A program made the translations under genes and the position numbers. Source: Fragilaria crotonensis (taxonomy: Eukaryota > Bacillariophyta > Fragilariophyceae > Fragilariales > Fragilariaceae). Taken from it: 64,000 nucleotides of DNA. The notes under the pieces were generated by a model. That model was not told where the DNA came from. It did not search any database and saw only the letters and a list, made by a program, of their open reading frames with translations. The stretch is taken from assembly GCA_022925895.1 (NCBI GenBank), contig JAKSYS010000335.1, positions 1 through 64,000 on the forward strand, read 5' to 3'. How positions within the stretch are numbered: position 1 is the stretch's first letter; each line of letters begins with the position of its first letter. Shown here piece after piece: positions 17,988-27,457 of the stretch.

Positions 17988-19166
17988 TTAACTCATGATA
18001 CGCCGAATATCGTGGGATTTCGCCCCGAAAGCTTTGAGCCCAAGTAGTAAATTCTCATCGTTGTCCGCACATGATTTCCGCCGAGATTTCGTAGGCTTCG
18101 GCAGGGCTTCAAGCCCCTTTTCAAACTCATAAGTTGTGTTCACCAAGGACCGGCGTCTCTCCATTGCCTGCGGGGCGGGCAACTGCTTGGCAAAATCGAA
18201 GCCTTGTGAAAAGGGGCTATTCACCTCGCCGGTATCAAAGCCTGCAGCGGCTTGTCTAAGGGGCATAGAACTTCGTCGCATAGTATATGATCGACCAGGC
18301 ATTGCACGCTGAATGGGATGTGGTGGATCCTGCGGGTAGAGGTTGGAAAAAGATTTCGACGTCGACGCTTCCAGACCGGGAGAGTCGGAAGATTTCGCAG
18401 CAACTTGGCTCAAAATCCGTTGTCGATAGGTCTCACTGTCTTCGTCGGAATCACTTTCCTCGTCGTCAATCCAATTCGAAGGCTTTCTAAACACTTCACC
18501 GGTCGCATCGACTATGATAGAACGATCAACCGGCTTATCATCAAATTTGAGTTCATTGTTCTGCTGCAAGAGGTTGCTTGGTTCCTCGGCTGTATTCAGA
18601 TTCTCCACCTCCTTGTTTCTTCCAATTGGAGCACCTAGTACTTCACGTGTTTGACCCTCCATAATTAGCGAAGACTTTTCATGTTCGTTATACCCCGCCC
18701 ACCTCCCCGACTCCTCGTACTCGGCTTCGTTATCTAACCACACAGACGAGACGTCGTGATAGGTACCGACGTTTCCATCATTACTCCTAGCAGGAATGTC
18801 AATTGTTTTCGGGAGAGGTAACGTGAGCGAAGCGGTGCTGTCCTCAGTTGATGGTCTGTCCGCCACTTTGACAACAAAAGACGTTCTCCCTCCCTTTGGA
18901 AACCCCAGGAATCCACAATTTCCGTCGTCGTCACGGTCATGATCAACACTACCGAATTCATCGTCTTCGTGGTAGTAGCCGAGATTTGCGAGAGAGCGTT
19001 GAGGGAAGTCCACCAAGATCTCATCGTGCTCAATCTTCTTCGGGAAGTCAACCAATACTTCGTCTGCATTCGCATGTGCAACCTTGATGTCTTTACCAAC
19101 ATCTATCTCTCGTGTCCCACAAAGCCTTTGGGAAAGCCTACCGACCAAAGGAAACGTCCTCTCCAT
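17988..19166 (-). CDS. Acidic hypothetical protein, 392 aa
   Basis: I recognise no domain. The protein is rich in Asp, Glu and Ser and looks largely disordered. A short motif occurs twice near the N-terminus (VLVDFPKK and ILVDFPQR, about residues 37-56). The middle holds an acidic run NWIDDEESDSDEDSETY. The C-terminal third is basic with several RRxS phosphorylation-like sites (TMRRSSMP, MERRRSLV, KSRRKSC), suggesting a target of a basophilic kinase such as PKA. No signal peptide or membrane helix is present. The Tc1/mariner element begins 219 bp upstream of its start. Confidence 0.5.
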   Translation of the reverse strand: MERTFPLVGRLSQRLCGTREIDVGKDIKVAHANADEVLVDFPKKIEHDEILVDFPQRSLANLGYYHEDDEFGSVDHDRDDDGNCGFLGFPKGGRTSFVVKVADRPSTEDSTASLTLPLPKTIDIPARSNDGNVGTYHDVSSVWLDNEAEYEESGRWAGYNEHEKSSLIMEGQTREVLGAPIGRNKEVENLNTAEEPSNLLQQNNELKFDDKPVDRSIIVDATGEVFRKPSNWIDDEESDSDEDSETYRQRILSQVAAKSSDSPGLEASTSKSFSNLYPQDPPHPIQRAMPGRSYTMRRSSMPLRQAAAGFDTGEVNSPFSQGFDFAKQLPAPQAMERRRSLVNTTYEFEKGLEALPKPTKSRRKSCADNDENLLLGLKAFGAKSHDIRRIMS

Positions 19167-19383
19167 TGCGAAGCGTGTGGCGTTGTTGTTGCTTGTGACT
19201 TGTGACCGGTATTACGCACACGAGGGGTTAACCAACTGAGGGAACTCGCTCCATGTCAACCTCCATTTTCAGCGGTTAAATCTACAGGATGGGATCACCG
19301 GACTGCGAGTCACGAAGACAACGTGAACGTGTGAACTGTCCGCGAGTTCCAAATCAGTCCAAGTGAAGTGAATCTTTCAGTCC

Positions 19384-19385
19384 TA
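19384..19385. repeat. TA target duplication (left)
   Basis: TA directly precedes the left inverted repeat at 19386, and its partner TA is at 22149-22150. TA duplication is diagnostic of Tc1/mariner-type insertion. Confidence 0.8.
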
Positions 19386-22148
19386 CAGTGCAGGACACTT
19401 ATAAACGCCATTTTTTTTCTTTGTTTCAAATTCTCAACTAGTGTGCACTGTAGTACTGTACAACAATTAGCAGTGTGTACTGTTGTACTGTACTAACTTT
19501 AGCTCGCTATTTCATGCAATATCTGATCCAGTTGATGGTCCAGGATTCGCCTGTGAGACTTGTACTTCTTATGCGCATACTCAGCAAGCTTATAGGTACA
19601 TCCTTTGGAATAAGCTTGCATTAAATGCGTCGCCCTACGAAAGTACTTGCGCATTGATGACAGAGGTACTGCATCAAGTGAAAGTGGAACCGCCTTCTCA
19701 AGGCAACAATTGAATAATCACAGTTTGATCGCGTGTGTTTCTTTGCATAACCCCAGAAGTTTTCAATTGGCGCCAATTCACAATGAAATTTGGGGAGGAA
19801 GTCACAAATATGGCGTGTTTTTCCAATTGCTTCATAAAGGATTGACTTCTGGGCTCTGAAGTCCGGCTGGGCACCAAGACGGTGTATTGCACAGCATACT
19901 GGATTTGATCCGATAGCAAACTTGGCACCGCAGTGTTTTGGGAGTTTTTCTATCCACAATTCTCTCTCTGACAGAATTTTCTTCAAACCCTTGGGTACAT
20001 TTTGTTCGTGCATTGCTTGTTCAATTGCAACACCCAGTCCATTGACAAATGTAGTGTCCCTCATCACAGGAACCTTTCCTCCAGGCCCCAGATTCATCTT
20101 TGACGCCACAGCCACAAGAGCATCTGCTGCATATGCTCCATGGTTTGTACTGTTATCAAATATAAAAGACCTCGAGCGTCGGGATGCATCTGGTCGAAAG
20201 CAGGAATGGCTTTTCTTCTAATTGCTTCAGTATATCTGTGGCTTGCCAGTAACCATCGTGATTTTTTCCTGGTTCAATGATCACACTTACAGGAATGCCA
20301 TTCAAGCGCAGTCTGCCATGACATGGGCAGATGAAGTCCGAAACCATTATAGATCTTCCATTCCCCTTCTTATGGATATCAGGATGATCTTCCGAACCCC
20401 ACCCTTTACCACCATCGTCATTTGAGTAGAATATGGACTCGTCATGTGAGATCCACACAATCTCTGGTTTGGAGGCGCACTCCTGCCTCAATGTTGTTTG
20501 CATGTCATCACCCTCCCACCATTGCATGTATTTGAATCGTGAGAGCATCCGAAACAAGAACTCTTTCCTGTATTCAACAACATCAGTGCGTTCATGCCCA
20601 TCGATGAAGATTCCTTTCTTCCATACGCCATACTTGTAGCCCACGGTATTCATCCATCTTCTGACTGTACGCTCTGAAACATTGTGACCAGCATGTCCCG
20701 TTATCTCGAGGAGCAGGGATTCATTAATCCATCGGCAGAGCTTGTCAGGAGTACGATGGACTTTTGATGTTAGAAGTAGCCACTCACGTATTCGACTCGA
20801 GACATCTTCGTCGCTAAGTAGCGACGCCCTCTTCTGGTGCTTTCCTTGCTCAGACACGGGTAGCATTTCGGTTTCAAGAAACACCTTTGTCCAATTCAAA
20901 ATACACTTTATGCTCGAACAATATCCATTTCCCTGCGGAAGACCCGCAGCTGCTATTTTTGCGGACTCAACCTTCCCCATCCCATCGATTTGACAAGCCA
21001 AGCATTTCTGGATTGTTATGTACTGTACCAGCGTACGTCGACAGAAATTGGAATTCTTTGCCACTATTTCTTCAATAAGGCCGTAGCACCACATCATGTG
21101 CTCTCGAATTGCCGTGGCTGCGGCGGCCCCTTTGGCAATATCCTCGGCGATTTGTGATGATGCTCGTCTGACTCGTTTCGTTGTTGGTGATGGTGTTCCC
21201 TCCTCCACCCGCATTGTTCCAACAAGAAAGGGTACTCCTGATGCATCAACTGCTTGGTGCGCTGTCGTCATCGCTTTAGTAAAGTAGGTATCAATCCCTC
21301 TCATCGGCACTGCTTTCAAGGTCAACTGCCGATTCTTGTTCTTCCTCCAAATTGATGTTCGGCTTTCCCCATCGTAGCCCTTTGCTCGAGCATACCATTT
21401 TGGATAATCAGCTTTTCTGTTTGATTCGACCATGGCGGAAAACTCTTTCTCTCCCATTTCTTCAAGAAGCGTGTCAAGAATTTCATCGCGATTTTTTGAG
21501 TTTCTGGTGAGGTCAGATTCATCAGAATGATACTGGAGACCCCTTTCATCATCAGCAGGTTCCTTTCTTCCTGTGCATCCAAATGTTCCTGTAGAAGTCC
21601 TGTTCCTTGCAATCAACCGTGATTTTTGTTTGGTCTCCCATGTTGAGTGTTGATGGTCAATAGCAAATGCTTGCTGTTGGTTATGTATGTCAACAACATG
21701 CATGGAACCGTAGTGCTTGTCAAGCATTACTGTCTATGCATCGTCTTGACGTAGCGTCATACATGTACGAATGCAGCATGGACTGTGCGATACAGTAGGT
21801 GTTGAACTAGTGTAATACTGAGGCCCCTGTAGAACCTACACAGTGTTCGAGTTTGAGCGATTTGTAAACTTCTTTTTTTTTCGAAAAAGAGTGTTTCAAA
21901 TTCTGAGACCGAATTTTAGATTTCTCTAAATCGTCCAGAAATGCAATAAAAAGTGAACATACCAAAAAAAAGTTGCACCTTCGGAGCTCAATAAAACTTT
22001 CAATTCTCAAAATTATAAATTTTTAATCCGAGGAAGCAGTCAGCAATCAGATTAAGAAGCATGTTGTCGGATTAACATATTTATTTTCATCCATGGTGAG
22101 GGAGAAGTATTTTAAGGAATTTATGGTCTTTATAAGTGTCCTGCACTG
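19386..22148 (-). mobile_element. Tc1/mariner-superfamily transposon with complete ends
   Basis: The element is 2763 bp and is bounded by terminal inverted repeats that both start CAGTGCAGGACACTTATAAA. The match continues to about 26 bp with two mismatches (left 19386-19411, right 22123-22148). TA flanks both ends. It contains one transposase gene on the minus strand (19621-21727), broken by two close frameshifts. The ends appear intact, so a transposase supplied in trans could still mobilise it in principle. Confidence 0.9.
19621..21727 (-). pseudogene. DDE transposase (Tc1/mariner-IS630 type), two frameshifts
   Basis: The first 523 codons (20156-21727) carry an N-terminal region, a helix-turn-helix-like stretch with SERTVRRWMNTVGYKYGVW, and then the catalytic core: first Asp in WISHDESIFYSNDDGG, then GRSIMVSDF and VIIEPGKNHDGYW. 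The frame breaks near 20215 and again near 20170. Between the breaks lies the second Asp block (FDNSTNHG in the third frame). The last part (19621-20115) holds GPGGKVPVMRDTTF, the CCAIHRLGAQPDF stretch and the third acidic residue in CELAPIENFWGYAKK. The D, D, E residues are therefore all still readable. This subfamily is best known to me from fungal genomes (DDE_3-like). Confidence 0.85.
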
Positions 22149-22150
22149 TA
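22149..22150. repeat. TA target duplication (right)
   Basis: Partner of 19384-19385, directly outside the right inverted repeat that ends at 22148. Confidence 0.8.
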
Positions 22151-22682
22151 TACGTTTTACGAGAAACTTATGTACAGCTCGAGAACAGTACTATACGCAG
22201 AATTATGCGTGAACGAACCAAATCAAAAGTTCACGAACAGTTCTATTCTAAAAGTGTATGTCATAATTGCACACGAAAGATCAACACGTATGAAATACTC
22301 CACATTTATATCAGAAAAATGAAACTATCGCGCGCAGCGCGAAACTATCGCGGCCGCAGGTCGCGATAATTTCGCGACGAAACCCTAAAAGTATCGCAAA
22401 CTATCGTCGTGGATTTCAACGGAAGGTTCTTCACCAACAAGCATAACCCCAGTGCATTTTCTGAATTTTTTCTTGCTATCAGCACTTGCATATGTACCAG
22501 TACTTCGAATGAACCGTAACAGGTACTTGTACTCGGCGTCTAGTACTACCGGTAGTACTACCGTAGTATCATACAGTACCTGTTGAACCCGTGCATCTAT
22601 CGATGTTTTGTACTGCGAGCAGTACTACTACTAGTACTCGGAGTACTCGTCGAAAGCCGCCAGGGCTTGGAAGGTGGGAGAA

Positions 22683-23645
22683 GTACTTTCCCTCTCGTTT
22701 TGCATGCTTAAAATGTGTTTCTTGGTACCTTCAGTAGTTGACCCTTGGCATATGCATCATCTTTTAAAAAGAAAATCCCTTGTCAAGATGGTGCATTAAA
22801 GGTTCTAGTATATTGGTAGTTATTAGGCGGTGCCTACTACTAGAACATGACAGCAACGTACTTCCCCTCTCATTTTGCATGCTTAAAATGTGTTTCTTGG
22901 TACCTTCAATAGTTGACCCTTGGCGTGTGCATCACCTTTAATAAAAAAAAGTCCCTTGTCAAGATGGTGCATAAAAGGTACTACCACATAAAAAGTGCCT
23001 GGAGCCGTTACTTTCACCCCGTTGTGGACTAAAGATATCTTGCTCAAAAATGCTTTGATTTCAATTCTGTTTTTTTACAAATGCTGTGTGATGTTCTTGG
23101 CTATCCAGAACATTAATCATTCTTTTGCCAGAGCAAGAATTGATGAAGTTGTCGCTGAACTTGTGACGCTCATTTTAGCAGTTATCAGCTCCAGGCACTT
23201 CATTTAAATGTATCCATACCTTAAGACATTTTTTAGGCATCGGTTGAGATTTTTCACCCCATTCAACTATGATTTTTTGTACTTGTTTTCTACTGCTACA
23301 GAGTTTTTCCCTATTGGTGGTACGCGATCAATGGGGTGAAAATCCGAGGGGGTGAAAAATTGCGAGACCTCAACTTCCAGTGATGTTTACAACACCAGTT
23401 TCTAATCGGTTTGTTCACCACTCCAGAAGACTTCGTTGTATTGCATATCAGGGATCAAAACGACCATAGCAAGCGCCATTGATTTCTTGAAATTGAGTGA
23501 CTTATTTGTAAGAGGAGTCGAAAAAACCCCGTTTAACGGCTCCAGCGGTCGAAACGGCTCCAGGCACTTTTTATGTGGTAGCATATTGGTAGTCATTAGG
23601 CGGTGGCTACTGCCGCATCTACTACTAGAACATCTGACAGCAACT
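22683..23645. repeat. 175-bp tandem duplication, second unit split by a MITE
   Basis: Unit A is 22683-22857 and begins GTACTTTCCCTCTCGTTTTG. Unit B begins at 22858 with GTACTTCCCCTCTCATTTTG, runs to 22983, and resumes at 23581-23645 after the inserted 595-bp element. The units are diverged at scattered positions. Unit A shows what the target looked like before insertion. Confidence 0.85.
22984..23578. mobile_element. 595-bp TA-flanked inverted-repeat element (MITE)
   Basis: Both ends read CCACATAAAAAGTGCCTGGA going inward, and the match extends to 26 bp (through GCCGTT). TA flanks both sides (22982-22983 and 23579-23580). Comparison with unit A of the surrounding tandem duplication shows CTAG at the empty site, confirming TA duplication. 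Inside, TTCACCCC occurs several times in both orientations. Two short frames (22995-23207 plus; part of 23402-23704 minus) have no recognised domain, so it is probably non-autonomous, perhaps mobilised by a Tc1/mariner-type transposase. Confidence 0.85.
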
Positions 23646-23736
23646 AGTACGCTGGACTCCAATTGCACATAGCCAATTCCACAAATCACATACCAGCATT
23701 GCATTATTTATTTGCAGGGGTTTCCAATTCCATGTC

Positions 23737-23749
23737 GTATCACACACCA
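23737..23749. repeat. 13-bp target duplication GTATCACACACCA (left)
   Basis: The 13-mer recurs exactly at 24858-24870 on the other side of the reverse-transcriptase remnant. Such a length is typical of target-primed LINE insertion. Confidence 0.65.
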
Positions 23750-24857
23750 TGTGGATCATAGGCAGTGCTAACAAGTTTCTTTCACCATTAACGGTCGACG
23801 TATAAACAGTCAATTTGACGAAAGTATAAGGTACCATATTAATGGATACCACTTGAGACAATACTTACAGCATAAGAACTCTTGGAGTGACGAAACCTGG
23901 AATGAAAATGACCTCGTTAGCTACGTTTGGAAAATCTTTTTGTGGACTAAGCCCAGCAAAGCAAGTCCGACCGACGAAATTTGTACATGGCCATCTCCCG
24001 ATCGGAACGAGAAGGTACAAGCAGGCTCGGATAAAGGATGAAAAATTAAAAGTGTGTCCGTGTTGCAAACTTCACGAGGAAACGGAAACGCATCTTCTCA
24101 GGTGTTCAAAAAATCCAGCTCAAGCATCGAGCCTACGAGACTTAGCTCGCTGTATCCACGGAGGAGATACTCACGCGGTGAAGTATTTGATCACTGGGGC
24201 AATCCGACATTGGTCGACATATGACGATCCGTATAACTCAGTCATATCCAAATATCCGTCACATCTGCATTCATTAATCACTTCCGCACTTGATTCACAA
24301 GCAAAGATTGGTTGGGAACAGATGATGAAGGGTTTTCTAAGCACGACGTGGCGAACACTCGCATCGAAGGATATGTTTGTTGAAAAGCCGACAAATGACG
24401 ATCGACAAGGAGAATCTATGATTAAGACGATCATGAAAGGACTAGCAGAGCATTTTTCAAGGCTTTGGGAGGCACGCAACAAAGTTCTACACGATACAAA
24501 GGATGAGGAGATGCGCGATGTCAGATCAATGGAAATCGCAGAAATCAAGTACTATTTCAGTCGACCTCATTTGCTTGTTTTCGACGATCGACACTATTGT
24601 GAAGGCTCTCTGTCGAAACTGTTGAATGGACGATCATCTAATAGACGCAGGTGGCTACGACGAGTGAAGACATCAATTGAGATTCAGAAGGTACCGGGAT
24701 CCAGACAAACACAAATCACTTCATACTTCAGTCCCACATGAGTACTAGATAAAAATACACAAGTCCTCGCGAGGAAACTCGCCAGGATGGGGTACACAGG
24801 TCTGGCCTAACGGCCGGAGCATGGTGAAAGCCCTATAATTAGTTACGTTATTATTAT
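23750..24857 (+). mobile_element. 5'-truncated LINE (non-LTR) copy
   Basis: The 1.1-kb segment is flanked by the exact 13-mer GTATCACACACCA and contains only the C-terminal end of a retroelement protein followed by about 115 bp of 3' sequence ending in an ATT-rich tail. Truncation at the 5' end with a 7-20 bp duplication is the hallmark of target-primed reverse transcription. The class assignment rests on that structure and on the protein remnant. Confidence 0.65.
23829..24741 (+). pseudogene. C-terminal fragment of a retroelement polyprotein with PIP box
   Basis: A short first frame (about 23829-23920) reads HINGYHLRQYLQHKNSW. After a frameshift near 23920 the main frame (23887-24741) continues with FVHGHLPIGTRRY and a zinc-finger-like CPCCKLHEETETHLLRC (C-x2-C-x7-H-x4-C). 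Such motifs follow the RT and RNase H domains in many diatom retroelement proteins (zf-RVT-like). The protein ends QTQITSYFSPT, which fits the PCNA-interacting consensus Q-x-x-h-x-x-a-a exactly. No RT catalytic motif remains, so this copy is dead. Confidence 0.6.
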
Positions 24858-24870
24858 GTATCACACACCA
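24858..24870. repeat. 13-bp target duplication GTATCACACACCA (right)
   Basis: Exact partner of 23737-23749, directly after the ATT-rich tail of the LINE copy. Confidence 0.65.
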
Positions 24871-26373
24871 GCCAGCATCATTATGTTACTAATATGCAGT
24901 GGTCAGTTCACATATCAGAGGGAAAGTTGCTGAAGAAAGTCTACTATGGCAATTGTTGCTCCAACATAATTACCCACCAAATTAAGGGTTTAAGACAGCC
25001 ACCATGCTCTGCTAAAGGGAAAACAGGGTGCTGGATTAAGCAAAAGGTAAAGGCACAGGTAAAGTTTTTGTGGTAGGCACTGCCAAGCATGGGGAGGTAA
25101 ACATAAGCAAATTACCGTCGCCCTTCAAACATTAAGTGATGATTGAAGTCCTTTCTCATGCTTTGTGTACATTGCTTTTGTATCAGATCTTTGCAGCATG
25201 CTGGTTGTTACAGTATGTTTTAGAAAGCTTGTTGTGTCTACATGAGAACTCATTGATGATGGCTGCATCCTGTTGGGACACCAGTGTTGAACCAGCAGTA
25301 GCTACACTCAATCTTTTTGTACGTCAATGTGTTATACTTCCTGCACCCACCACACAATGAATCTGTTGCCAATGTTATTGTGCCAGCTGTTGCGACAGGC
25401 ATATCTTAACTCAAGGAAAAAACGGAATCGACCATTAGTTGGTGCTTTCCTTTGGTTGATGCTCCTACAATATGTGTGAGAGGTCACAACCTTGCTGCTC
25501 ATTAACAGTAGAACATCCTTAAGGTGCTGTTGGCATTCTTGGAGTAGCCTTCTCCTTGCCGGCAATGACCGATCAGAAAGGTCAGTCTTTATGTAAGGCA
25601 ACCAACATATATTCTTTTTCTTTTTCTGGCGCTAAACCAACCCTGCCTTGTGTTGACTCTGTTGAGTTGCTTATTGTGTCGTGTTTCCTGCCAAACAGTG
25701 GCTGGGATGACGCGATAGCACAACAAAACAGTCACGTTGTTGAGTTGTTAAGTTGTTAAGTTGTTCAATTGTTGAGTTGTTGAGTCATTGGGTCATAAAA
25801 TTGTCCAGTCGTCCATTCTGTTGAGTTGCTTGTTGTGTGTTTCCTGCCAAACAGCAGGAACAATCAAACCTATAAGCCATTGCCCAGTTGTCAAATCAAG
25901 TCAGTCACCGATTTGCTTGGTTGCCTACTCAGTTGCAAAGTCACCTCATCAGTTGTTGAGTTAATGTCAATGCCAAGATTCCTAACTAGAACTTTTGTGA
26001 GTTCTTCTGTAGCATTGCCAAGTGTCGATGTCATCAAGATTGGATAACCTCATTCGGCTCTGCAAAAGATGCCCCTCCCGCCCATGCATTATGAAGTTAT
26101 CATCTTGGTTTATTGTTGGACATGAAAGAAGTGATGCAATTACCTGGTGCCAATGTAGATCTTTGAAACTGTTTGGCTGCTTATAATAAAAGACAGATAG
26201 TACATGCATAATGACCCCTGTGATGCCGGTCCTTTCATGTTACACCTCTCAAAATGGTTCTGGATCAGCTTTTCCTGCGTTGATAGACTGTCCAGCTGAA
26301 ATTGATGTCCATCCTCATTTTGCTGCCCAGCTAAGGGTGCAGGTGAAGGCATGAAGTGGAGCCTTTATCTCCT
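24871..26373. other. AT-rich non-coding stretch
   Basis: I see no gene. Scattered frames of 60-90 codons lack motifs. Degenerate direct repeats lie at 25658-25854 and are listed separately. Confidence 0.4.
25658..25854. repeat. Direct repeats and GTTGTTGAGTT tract
   Basis: A roughly 40-bp segment, CTGTTGAGTTGCTTATTGTG and following GTTTCCTGCCAAACAG, occurs at 25658-25698 and again at 25817-25854. Between them lies a slippage-like tract of GTTGTTGAGTTGTTAAG units (about 25733-25790). Confidence 0.7.
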
Positions 26374-26901
26374 TTAAGAGCTGCAACAATGAAATAAAAA
26401 CTGTTCCTTTTGTGCAAATTGGTGTGCAAGCTCAAGAGGGTCAGAACATTGCACCATCAGTAGATGATGCAACTTCAACAAAACACTGCTGGTATTAGGT
26501 TCCCCAGTTCTTGAATTGTTTTCACTGTCAAGAAACTGGTCATAGTCAACAGCAACATCATCATTATTGCTAAAAACCTCATCATCAATAGCAGACTCCT
26601 TCTTGTTGTTGCTGGAAACATCATTGGGAGCGAACAGCAACCTCCTCATTGTTGCTGCTTTCTGAAGCAAGAAGCTGACGATGGCACGAGTTATCTGCTT
26701 GTTTGTCAGCTCTGACGAGATTGACAAGATAGCCTGCTTTGCCCCTCCTTCTTGTTTGCCTTTCTTAGCGCAATGTTTTCGGATCCTATCTCTTGCATCG
26801 TAGGACAACTTGTTCTTCAAAAGTTGTAATCCTACTATTGGAAGAGTGTAGCTTTCATCTTGTCTGTGGGGTTGGAGACAATGATCACAGGGGACACCCA
26901 C
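26374..26901 (-). CDS. Unrecognised 175-aa reading frame
   Basis: The longest frame in this transposon-rich part. It starts with a C-x2-C pair (CDHCLQPH), then a basic stretch (RDRIRKHCAKKGKQ), a helical middle (ITRAIVSFLLQKAATM), an acidic, Asn-rich segment (NNDDVAVDYDQF) and a leucine-rich end. No family is evident. It may be one exon of a decayed element protein. The gene-poor, repeat-rich surroundings make a host gene unlikely. Confidence 0.3.
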   Translation of the reverse strand: MGVPCDHCLQPHRQDESYTLPIVGLQLLKNKLSYDARDRIRKHCAKKGKQEGGAKQAILSISSELTNKQITRAIVSFLLQKAATMRRLLFAPNDVSSNNKKESAIDDEVFSNNDDVAVDYDQFLDSENNSRTGEPNTSSVLLKLHHLLMVQCSDPLELAHQFAQKEQFLFHCCSS

Positions 26902-27457
26902 CCATGGCTCCTAAGGAGATAACCAATTGTAGAATTTTTCTTTACATTGTAGCATAGTAGTACAAACAAATACAACCAGTGGGAGTTATTCAATGCTGAC
27001 ATGACTGATAGTAGGTGTGAGAGCTGCTGAGCTGTGTTGCTTTTGCAGAGGATTAAGTGTTAAAGTGTGTGTGCATGCAAGTGCATGTGTCATCAAACAA
27101 GTGTGTCGACAAACAAATGACAGCTTGTGAAGCTGTGGCCAGCCATACTAGTAACAAAACAAGCACACATGCTGGGCGACCAATATAAATTGGTTATGCA
27201 CATCAATAGACAGGAAAGACTTGTCAGGGCATGTACATATAAGAAATTCCAACCTAGTCTATCTGTACTGACGTGAAAAACCTACCAAAATGTTAATCAG
27301 AATTCGAAGACAAAATTATGTACTGAGAAGTACATTTGTTGGAAGTCACAACATGTTAATACATATATATTTTAAGTTCAGCTATACTACTCCTGATGTA
27401 TTAGTACTGTAATACTAAGAAGGACATGTGTCTGTTGTGTGCTTTCAGTAACCAAAT

